Assembly: GCA_910577785.1 (NCBI GenBank)
Contig: CAJTNT010000030.1
Span: 1-48,789 of the forward strand
DNA: 48,789 nucleotides
Direction: 5' to 3'
Origin: an uncultured Lachnospiraceae bacterium
GTDB lineage: Bacteria > Bacillota > Clostridia > Lachnospirales > Lachnospiraceae
The notes under the pieces are model-generated. The model was given only the letters and a program-made list of their open reading frames with translations. It had not been told where the DNA came from and searched no databases. Shown here one piece after another: positions 15,972-22,766 of the stretch (position 1 is the stretch's first letter; every line of letters begins with the position of its first letter). A program made the translations under genes and the position numbers.

Positions 15972-17029
15972 CTTTTCCCCGCGTATGCGGGGGTGATCCA
16001 TAAAGTGTCTGCTGAAATGATTAAATCAAAGGACTTTTCCCCGCGTATGCGGGGGTGATCCCCTGCCAGACGTGCGGCTTCTCGGCTGACCACTCTTTTC
16101 CCCGCGTATGCGGGGGTGATCCCCGAAAGCGATTTTAACACAGAGGATATAGACTCTTTTCCCCGCGTATGCGGGGGTGATCCTAGGCGCAACTGGCATA
16201 GAAAACGGTGTAGAATCTTTTCCCCGCGTATGCGGGGGTGATCCCTTGTCACGCACTCCCGTATATTGGCAGATGGTCTTTTCCCCGCGTATGCGGGGGT
16301 GATCCTATGGCGACCAATACCTGTGCCATCACTAACCACTTTTCCCCGCGTATGCGGGGGTGATCCCTGTCCGCTGCCTGTTCTATGTAAGACAAGACCC
16401 TTTTCCCCGCGTATGCGGGGGTGATCCTAAATCTCACAAACTATCAGCCATATTCGGTTGCTTTTCCCCGCGTATGCGGGGGTGATCCTGGCTGGAAGGT
16501 GGAGATTATGACAAAGATTAACTTTTCCCCGCGTATGCGGGGGTGATCCATGTCCAGCCCCTCAATCTCCGGAATCAGTATACTTTTCCCCGCGTATGCG
16601 GGGGTGATCCCGGTCAACCCAATGACTTCCATAATCTCCAATACTTTTCCCCGCGTATGCGGGGGTGATCCTGAAATTGTAATATTGCTCTAAACCATTA
16701 CAGACTTTTCCCCGCGTATGCGGGGGTGATCCTCGAATATTTTTCCGCTGTCCCTTGCTACGACTCTTTTCCCCGCGTATGCGGGGGTGATCCCTTCATC
16801 CAATCCAGAAAGGTATCCGTTTGTCGCTTTTCCCCGCGTATGCGTGGGTGATCCTTTGGTACAACTACCCCGCCAAACTGCGGTACACTTTTCCCCGCGT
16901 ATGCGGGGGTGATCCTTATTATGTGATGTATAGCGGTTATATATATTACTATTCCCCGCGTATGCGGGTGTGGTGAACAACAATATGAGAGATAGTATTG
17001 ACTTTTTTCCGCGTATGTAAAGGTGATTT
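15972..17029 (+). CRISPR. Type I-E CRISPR array: 16 full repeats plus two degenerate ones
   Basis: The 28-base repeat runs CTTTTCCCCGCGTATGCGGG followed by GGTGATCC, with the stem CCCCGC/GCGGGG. Repeats start at 15972, 16034, 16095, 16156, 16217, 16278, 16339, 16400, 16461, 16522, 16583, 16644, 16705, 16766, 16827, 16888, 16949 and 17002. Spacers are 33 bases, except the first (34) and the last (25). The repeat at 16827 has one G-to-T change; those at 16949 and 17002 are decayed. Decay at the right end and the GTGATCC handle both say the array is transcribed on the + strand, with its leader next to cas2. Only 44 bases separate the cas2 stop from the first repeat. The spacer at 16550-16582 matches 19004-19036. 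Confidence 0.98.
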
Positions 17030-17077
17030 TCAGCAAGGGAGACAATATTGTGACTGCTTTACCATAAAACATTCACA

Positions 17078-17083
17078 TATAAT
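17078..17083 (+). promoter_or_regulatory. Possible -10 box before the methyltransferase gene
   Basis: TATAAT at 17078-17083 is a perfect -10 hexamer 34 bases before the start codon, but no good -35 box is found at 16-18 bases. Read-through from the array is the alternative. Confidence 0.3.
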
Positions 17084-17117
17084 GCTTGGTATCAAGTGTT
17101 GTGGAAGGTGTTATAAA

Positions 17118-19337
17118 ATGGAAATAAATCAATCTTGCAAAAATAAGAGTGATATGTATAAAAATGGCATGCTTTCTCTGGCGGAGGTATGCAGGCAGCT
17201 ATCCATATCCAGCGCCACAGGGCGTAATTGGGTAAAGCTGGGAAAATTATTCCCATCCGCTACAAGAGGGAATTCCCTATTGTTTGATTGCGCCTATGTG
17301 GAACAGTTGAAAGCAGATATTCAGAGCGGCAAAAATGCTGCCCTAAAGAGCCGCCGCAATAAGAAATTTGTGTCTGGAAGCGGTAGGTACGATTCTTATA
17401 TTTCAGATACATCCTCCAATCTCCCGGCGCTGCATGCGCTTCTTCGGACAGTGGAAGAAAACCAGATTGTGGTTACCGATGAAATTTTATGTATGCTGAT
17501 CGCAGAGTGTGCCATCCAGCTTATCCAGGGTAAATATGGCAAGGAAAAGTGTTCCAGGAGCCTGCTGGCATATTGCAGCGGGAAGTTGGGGCTAGGCAGG
17601 CTTTCTTTTCTGGTTGAAGACCTTATCCGCCTGTATCCGATGGTTTCAGGGATGGCAGGGCAATACCCGGCGCTGTTTGGGTTTACATACACTTATGAAG
17701 CGGGGGAAGATGTGCTGGGGTTTCTGTACATTTCCCTGAAAAATATAGGCCTCCGCAAGGCGGCGGGCGCATACTATACGCCGACGTGGGTTGTAAAGTC
17801 GTTGTGCGCCCGGCTGTTTGGCAGCAATAAGGCTGCTGGGCGGGATGTGCTGGATCCCTGCTGCGGCACAGGAAATTTTATTCTCCAGCTTCCGCCACAC
17901 ATTCCGCCCAGCCGTATTTTCGGAAATGATATTGATGCAATGAGTGTTAAAATAGCCAGGATTAATTACGCATTAAAGTATGGTATCGAAGATTCGGCGG
18001 TGATTTATCAACATATCACAGAAGGGAATTACCTTCTGGGGGATATGGGGCGGCAGTATGATTTTATATTAGGCAACCCGCCATGGGGATATGATTTCTC
18101 CGATGCGGAAAAAAAGCAGCTGCGCCAGGATTACTGCGTGGCGATTGGCGCAAGCATAGAGTCGTATGATGTTTTTTTGGAGCGTGCATTGGCGCAGCTT
18201 GCGCCAGGCGGGGCGCTGTCCTTTGTCCTGCCAGAGGCAATACTGAATGTCAGGGCCCATAGGCCTGTCCGTAAAATCATGCTGGAGTCTGCTATCTTCC
18301 AGTATGTGGAATTTTTAGGGAACGCATTTGACAAGGTGCAGTGCCCTTCCATTATTCTGCAGATGGCGAAAAAGGGCGGGGAATTTGGCGGCAGGAGTGT
18401 GGATGTGAATGGCACGTCAACGGAAGGCAGGAAGACATTAGGGGACGTGAATGGCACGTCAACGGAAGGCAGAAAGGCAGTAGAGGATACGAATGGCACA
18501 TCAATAGAAGGCAGTATAGCGGCAGAAAATGGCGCAATTGCAGGATATGCAGGAAGCGGCAGAGCGGAAGGAAGCGGCACGGTAGTGAAGGATGGCGCCA
18601 GGGAGTATTGCATCCATAGGGAGAGAGAGATGGATGCAGGATGCCTGAGTTTCTCAATGACAGATCAGGAGTACGCAGTGATTGAGAAAATGGAAAGCAT
18701 TGCGAACAAGGTTACGCTTGCCGGGCAGTCGAAATTTGCCCTCGGTATCGTTACGGGAAATAATAAGAAATACATTTCAAAAGAGAAAAACGGTCAGAAT
18801 GAAATGGTTCTGAAAGGCTCTGATATCTATAAATTTAAGTTCCGGCCATCCGAGCATTATATTGCCTTCCATCCAGAGCGTTTTCAGCAGACAGCGCCTG
18901 CCAGCCTTTACCGGGCAAGGGAAAAGCTTCTGTATCGGTTTATCTGCAGCCAGTTAGTATTTGCCTATGATAGCGGCCAGAACCTGTCGCTGAATAGCTG
19001 CAATATACTGATTCCGGAGATTGAGGGGCTGGACATCAAATATGTCATGGCTGTGTTGAATGCGAGGGCGGCGCAATTCTATTTTAAGAAAAAGTTCTGC
19101 TCGGTGAAGGTGCTGCGTTCGCATATTGAGGAAATACCGATACCGTTTGTAGGAAAGGAAATCCAGCATAATGTCATAGGATTGGTCGATGCCATCCTCA
19201 AGGAAGCGGACGAAAGAGCCGTGGCAGAATGGTATGAGATCTTGGATGATGAAATATTAAAATTATATGGGTTTTCCACAAAAGAGCGTAAGCTGATTCA
19301 GGCTTCCCTGGGGGCGGGGCATCTGTTTCTGTTCTGA
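17118..19337 (+). CDS. Eco57I/TaqI-type N6-adenine DNA methyltransferase with N-terminal helix-turn-helix
   Basis: 739 residues. The N-terminus has a helix-turn-helix-like segment (SLAEVCRQLSISSATGRNWV) followed by a ~150-residue helical region. The methyltransferase follows: AGAYYTPTWVVKSL, SAM-binding motif I DPCCGTGNF (~246) and catalytic NPPWGY (~320), the signature of N6-adenine enzymes. A TaqI-like target-recognition domain makes up the C-terminus (NILIPEIEGLDIKYVMAVLN, then IEEIPIPFV). No nuclease motif is evident, so it is an orphan or type IIG-like enzyme. A 14-residue repeat is inserted near residues 429-470. The ATG at 17118 follows GAAGGTG; upstream frame to 16998 runs into the decayed array end. 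A CRISPR spacer matches its 3' region exactly. Confidence 0.88.
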   Translation: MEINQSCKNKSDMYKNGMLSLAEVCRQLSISSATGRNWVKLGKLFPSATRGNSLLFDCAYVEQLKADIQSGKNAALKSRRNKKFVSGSGRYDSYISDTSSNLPALHALLRTVEENQIVVTDEILCMLIAECAIQLIQGKYGKEKCSRSLLAYCSGKLGLGRLSFLVEDLIRLYPMVSGMAGQYPALFGFTYTYEAGEDVLGFLYISLKNIGLRKAAGAYYTPTWVVKSLCARLFGSNKAAGRDVLDPCCGTGNFILQLPPHIPPSRIFGNDIDAMSVKIARINYALKYGIEDSAVIYQHITEGNYLLGDMGRQYDFILGNPPWGYDFSDAEKKQLRQDYCVAIGASIESYDVFLERALAQLAPGGALSFVLPEAILNVRAHRPVRKIMLESAIFQYVEFLGNAFDKVQCPSIILQMAKKGGEFGGRSVDVNGTSTEGRKTLGDVNGTSTEGRKAVEDTNGTSIEGSIAAENGAIAGYAGSGRAEGSGTVVKDGAREYCIHREREMDAGCLSFSMTDQEYAVIEKMESIANKVTLAGQSKFALGIVTGNNKKYISKEKNGQNEMVLKGSDIYKFKFRPSEHYIAFHPERFQQTAPASLYRAREKLLYRFICSQLVFAYDSGQNLSLNSCNILIPEIEGLDIKYVMAVLNARAAQFYFKKKFCSVKVLRSHIEEIPIPFVGKEIQHNVIGLVDAILKEADERAVAEWYEILDDEILKLYGFSTKERKLIQASLGAGHLFLF
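18402..18527 (+). repeat. Three in-frame 42-bp repeats in the methyltransferase gene
   Basis: Units at 18402-18443, 18444-18485 and 18486-18527 encode DVNGTSTEGRKTLG, DVNGTSTEGRKAVE and DTNGTSIEGSIAAE. They form a low-complexity linker, continuing into a Gly/Ala/Ser-rich stretch, between the catalytic and target-recognition domains. Confidence 0.85.
19004..19036 (-). other. Protospacer matching the CRISPR spacer at 16550-16582
   Basis: The reverse complement of this 33-base segment equals the spacer base for base. It encodes ILIPEIEGLDI of the methyltransferase. On the strand that matches the spacer, the four bases immediately 5' are TTTG. The crRNA would be antisense to the methyltransferase mRNA. 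Confidence 0.97.
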
Positions 19338-19392
19338 TTTCGTTTCAGGCAGGAATGCAGCGGATGAACGGCATAATACGCATGATCCCAGA

Positions 19393-19480
19393 GCAAGGGG
19401 CGATTTTTGCGTAGCAGAATCCTGGATATCGCCCCGAACGGTTGCTATTCACAGGCTTTCAGGCCGTGAATAGTAACGTT
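19393..19480 (+). other. Two consecutive hairpins downstream of the methyltransferase
   Basis: GGGGCGAT (19397-19404) pairs with ATCGCCCC (19428-19435). AACGGTTGCTATTCACAGGC (19437-19456) pairs with GCCGTGAATAGTAACGTT (19463-19480) with small bulges. No T tract follows either. The rest of 19338-19599 contains no gene. They could terminate or stabilise transcripts from either side. Confidence 0.5.
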
Positions 19481-19599
19481 GGGACGCCTTCTTTTCTTAT
19501 GCTGAAAGGTTCTGATTCCGCTTATGTCTGAAGGAACTTAAAAATTGGTAAATCAAATGATTATGTCAAATAAATAGGCAAGCGTTATATGCAGCCTGC

Positions 19600-20052
19600 T
19601 TACGCAGAAGTTTCAGGCGAACCAGAAGATATCGTTTCTTCCGCGTCAGCCGCACAAGCGTCTAGGGATACGGCTTCTGCTACAACGTCGGCCATAGGTA
19701 CAATGCAGTCTGTTACAACGCCCCTGACATTGAACTCCAGCACGCCCAAAGGCTCATGGCTGACGAGGGAGAAAGAAGCGCCCTCACGGATTTCTATTTT
19801 TACAGGGAAATCTAAGCGGGTGGCAATACGCTCTACATCCTCAGTGGATACGGTCCCATTTAACGCTGTGATTTTGATTTCCACGTCTTTATTCTCAATC
19901 GTCAATGCGACCTGGATCTTTACGCCGTCCTTGTTTACCAGGTTGGCAGCCATGAGGATAACGTCCCCTTTCGCCCCTCCGACAAATTTCCAGCCGGTAA
20001 GAATCCTCAGCTGCTCCATAATTGCCCCGGCAGTTTTAATTATCTGTTTCAT
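19600..20052 (-). CDS. Hypothetical protein of unknown function
   Basis: 150 residues, not recognised. An amphipathic start (MKQIIKTAGAIMEQLRILTG) is followed by alternating hydrophobic strands (VKIQVALTIENKDVEIKITAL) and an acidic Ser/Ala-rich tail. No signal peptide or membrane segment. AGAAAGGATAC lies ~10 bases upstream of the ATG on the minus strand. An overlapping plus-strand frame (19589-20158) is rejected because the minus-strand product has much more protein-like periodicity and its own ribosome binding site. It stands alone, downstream of the two-component genes and converging on the methyltransferase. Confidence 0.6.
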   Translation of the reverse strand: MKQIIKTAGAIMEQLRILTGWKFVGGAKGDVILMAANLVNKDGVKIQVALTIENKDVEIKITALNGTVSTEDVERIATRLDFPVKIEIREGASFSLVSHEPLGVLEFNVRGVVTDCIVPMADVVAEAVSLDACAADAEETISSGSPETSA

Positions 20053-20368
20053 AATATCGTATCCTTTCTATGTTATCTCAGCCTATGCCATGCTCCCGGC
20101 TCATGTCCGGGATAAGTCTCGTTTGAGTGGCGCTGTCGGAGAAAAAGACAGGCATTAGGAAAAGTTATTTTTGAACAGCTCCTAAGATAGTATAGCGTAT
20201 TTTGGGGGACTTGTAAAATAGAAAAAGAAAAATATTTAATTTTAAAAATATATGGAGAATCTAGGAAGAGCGAATTTATTACTCCGGTATGATATTTAAC
20301 CGCCGGAGTAATAAGTCTATGTTGCCTCATCTGCGTAGGAGATAGCCTGCCCGAATCAGCGCCCATTA
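20053..20368 (-). other. Intergenic region with a 12-bp inverted repeat
   Basis: No gene seen. TTATTACTCCGG (20276-20287) and CCGGAGTAATAA (20303-20314) form a perfect 12-bp stem with a 15-base loop, ~55 bases past the kinase stop. It lacks a T tract, so it is either a weak terminator or an operator. Confidence 0.45.
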
Positions 20369-21679
20369 TTAATCTGTTCCTTTCGGCAGGCAGATCGTAA
20401 AGGTGCTCCCGCCCCCTGCCGTGTCGCTGACGGAGATTTTGCCGCCGTGGGCAGCGCAGATTTCTTTGGCAATGGAAAGCCCCAGTCCAAAATGTTCTTT
20501 TTGGCTGCGGGAAGGGTCGGCGCGGTAAAATCTGTCAAAGATTTTCTTTTTCTCCCCATCGGGAATCCCAATCCCCGTATCCATTACCTGGATGCACCAT
20601 TTTCCACGCTGGCCAAAGAGGTGCAATGCGATTTCCTGCCCAGCCGGGGTATAGGACAGGGCATTGTCCAAAAGGATGGTAACAGCCTGTTCCATCCGCT
20701 GCGGGTCGCAGGCGCAGGCGGTATCCTCTTTTGCCTGCAGCGGAGGGAGTGTAGGGATGCAGCACCGCAGGCAAATCTGCTTTTCGGCTGCCAGGGGGGC
20801 ATATTTTTCATAGACAGACTGCAGCAAATCCGTCAGGCAGACTGGCTGGAACTGGAAATGCAGATCGGCCTGTTCCATTTTCACCAGACAGAGAAGATCC
20901 TGGATGAGCCGTTCCATCCGGGACATTTCTTTGTCCAGCAAAGAGAAGATACGCCCGGAGGCATCGGCGGCAGGGCTGTTTTTGAGAAGGGACAGGCCTG
21001 TCTTAAACACCGCCAAGGGAGAGCGCAGTTCATGGGAAGCAAAGGCAATGAAATGCTTTTGCTTTTCATCGTTTTGGATAAGCGGCTTGAGGACATGGGA
21101 GGTAAAGGCATAGGAAAAAAGGTACAGCGCCAGTATGGATATAAGCCAGATGGCAAAGAAGCAGATGCGCTGCCTGCGGACATCCTGCTGGAAGCGTCCA
21201 AGGCTGTATAGGTAGGTGGCGGAAATCTCATGTTCCTGCACAAAAAAACGAGTGTGCATCACCAAGAAGCGGCCATTTCTTTCCTTATATTCCCCAAAAT
21301 CTTTTTCTAGTTTGACAGAGTCTGTCCCAGCGCTGGGGATGTGTATGATTTGGCCAGGGGCGTCTTTGAGCCGTTGGAGCAGCTCCTGCTGTTCCTGGGG
21401 CAGGGCCACGGAGGTGAGAGTGGAGGGAATGCCGTCTATCTCAAGGGAGAGCGCGTTTTGGGCATTGCCGATGCTGCGCAGATACCATTCGATGCTTATG
21501 TTTTCAGAGTCCTGCAGGTCGGAGGAAATGGCATTTGCCTGGAGGAAGAAAAGGGCTTTTTCCTGGCCATACATATTTTTTTCGGAGATGTGCAGGCAGC
21601 ATAAAAGGATGATTAATACAATCCCTGCCATGGTCAGGCAGCAGATGGCAGAAAGTTTTCGGCGGGCTTGTTGGAACAT
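20369..21679 (-). CDS. Sensor histidine kinase (OmpR-system type)
   Basis: 436 residues. One membrane segment at ~11-31 and another at ~170-195 flank a ~135-residue extracellular sensor. The DHp box is FIAFASHELRSPLAVFKTGL, with the phosphoacceptor His in SHELRSPL. The ATPase has the N box (LLDNALSYTP), G1 (DTGIGIPDGEKKKIFDRFYR) and G2 (HFGLGLSIAKEI, GGGSTFTICLP). It lies 82 bases after the response regulator, in the same direction. Its signal is unknown; the divergent importer-adaptor genes at 22767-29670 are the likely target. Confidence 0.93.
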   Translation of the reverse strand: MFQQARRKLSAICCLTMAGIVLIILLCCLHISEKNMYGQEKALFFLQANAISSDLQDSENISIEWYLRSIGNAQNALSLEIDGIPSTLTSVALPQEQQELLQRLKDAPGQIIHIPSAGTDSVKLEKDFGEYKERNGRFLVMHTRFFVQEHEISATYLYSLGRFQQDVRRQRICFFAIWLISILALYLFSYAFTSHVLKPLIQNDEKQKHFIAFASHELRSPLAVFKTGLSLLKNSPAADASGRIFSLLDKEMSRMERLIQDLLCLVKMEQADLHFQFQPVCLTDLLQSVYEKYAPLAAEKQICLRCCIPTLPPLQAKEDTACACDPQRMEQAVTILLDNALSYTPAGQEIALHLFGQRGKWCIQVMDTGIGIPDGEKKKIFDRFYRADPSRSQKEHFGLGLSIAKEICAAHGGKISVSDTAGGGSTFTICLPKGTD

Positions 21680-21761
21680 GGCGGTCTCTCCTTTTTTGAT
21701 AAAGTCGTTGCTATTACTGTGGCTGCATTTTTGCCGGACATTGCATCTTCATGGTAACAGG

Positions 21762-22469
21762 CTATTCCATAGTGGTTTCCTGTGGCGGAAAGCAGGTTTT
21801 TTCTGTCAGGCAGTATCCCTGGCGGTGGACAGTCTTAATCTGGGCGTTGGTCGGCAGGGCGTTCAGTTTTTTGCGGAGGAGGTAGATGTAATTGTCCAGG
21901 TTCCCATCCTCAATCTCTGCGTCCGGCCCCCATACATTTCCGATAATCTGCATCCGTGTCAGGGTCTGGTTGGGATTGCGGAAGAAATAGGCGAGGAGGG
22001 CGGCTTCCTTCGGCGCTAGGAGGAGGGTGCGGTCTTTGTGGATTAATTTGGACTCTTTTTCACAGAAGCGCAGGTCGGAAAATTGGAGTAAGAAAGGGTC
22101 GCTGTAGTCCAAGGATCTGCGCAGCACACTGCGGATGCGTGCGAATAGTTCGCCTAAGTCAAAGGGCTTGACCAGATAATCGTCAGCGCCTAAGTCGAGG
22201 ATGCTGATTTTATCAGAAAGCTCGCCAAGGGCGGTGAGGATAATCACAGGGGTAGTGATCTTGCTCTTGCGCATACGTTTCAAGACGCTTTCCCCGGACA
22301 GGGTGGGGAGCATACGGTCTAAGAGGATGAGATCGTGGAGGGACTGCAGGGCCAGAAGCAGGCCTTCGGCGCCGTCATGGCAGATATCGGCAGAGTAGCC
22401 TTCTGTTTCTAGGGCATAAGACATAAGTTCTGCCAGGCTGGCATCGTCTTCAATGATTAAGATTCTCAT
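21762..22469 (-). CDS. OmpR/PhoB-family response regulator
   Basis: 235 residues. The receiver domain starts MRILIIEDDASLAEL; the phosphoacceptor Asp is in LHDLILLDRMLP, and the conserved Lys in DYLVKPFDLGEL. A winged-helix DNA-binding domain follows (LLAPKEAALLAYFFRN, then IYLLRKKLNAL and TVHRQGYCL). The ATG at 22469 was chosen because the receiver fold begins there with AAGGAT upstream; the open frame continues for 29 residues into the divergent control region. It is the first gene of a two-gene unit with the kinase. Confidence 0.94.
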   Translation of the reverse strand: MRILIIEDDASLAELMSYALETEGYSADICHDGAEGLLLALQSLHDLILLDRMLPTLSGESVLKRMRKSKITTPVIILTALGELSDKISILDLGADDYLVKPFDLGELFARIRSVLRRSLDYSDPFLLQFSDLRFCEKESKLIHKDRTLLLAPKEAALLAYFFRNPNQTLTRMQIIGNVWGPDAEIEDGNLDNYIYLLRKKLNALPTNAQIKTVHRQGYCLTEKTCFPPQETTME

Positions 22470-22546
22470 GGGGGCGGGATCCTTTCTGTATTTCTTATGG
22501 GACGGGTTAAAATGGCTGGGGTTATTTCTGTACAATTCCCAACGAT

Positions 22547-22625
22547 AGTATAGCATAAAAGTTCTCTAAAAGTCCTCTATAGGGAAAGAATTTTTAGAGG
22601 GATCTTAGAGGATTTAGGGGAGGGA
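22547..22625. promoter_or_regulatory. Divergent control region with repeated TTAGAGG elements
   Basis: On the minus strand a TATACT -10 box (22547-22552) precedes the response regulator. Behind it lie CTCTAAAA and TTTTTAGAG in inverted arrangement, then TTTAGAGGGATC and TTAGAGGAT as direct repeats (about 22562-22620). Their place between divergent units and at the -35 position suggests binding sites for the response regulator itself. No strong -35 box is present. Confidence 0.45.
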
Positions 22626-22766
22626 GTATGGTAAGATGGGAGTGTCCTTAAGGGATGGCAGTAATGGGCAGATGGATGGCGCCATATGCAGCATGAATTT
22701 CCGCGGCCAATGTAAACGTATACAAGGATTTGCTGTGCAAATATGAAATAGGAAAGGATGATGGAA

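Noticed and set aside
15966..16948. Other spacers as possible self-targets
   Set aside because: I compared the remaining spacers, by sequence and translated segments, with the genes in the window and saw no further match. A genome-wide search could still find some.
15953..17072. Minus-strand open frames of 60-128 codons across the CRISPR array
   Set aside because: Their repeated DHPRIRGEK and ITPAYAGK segments are translations of the CRISPR repeat, not proteins.
19589..20158. A 189-codon plus-strand frame opposite the orphan gene
   Set aside because: No ribosome binding site and poor protein character; the minus-strand frame 19600-20052 has both.
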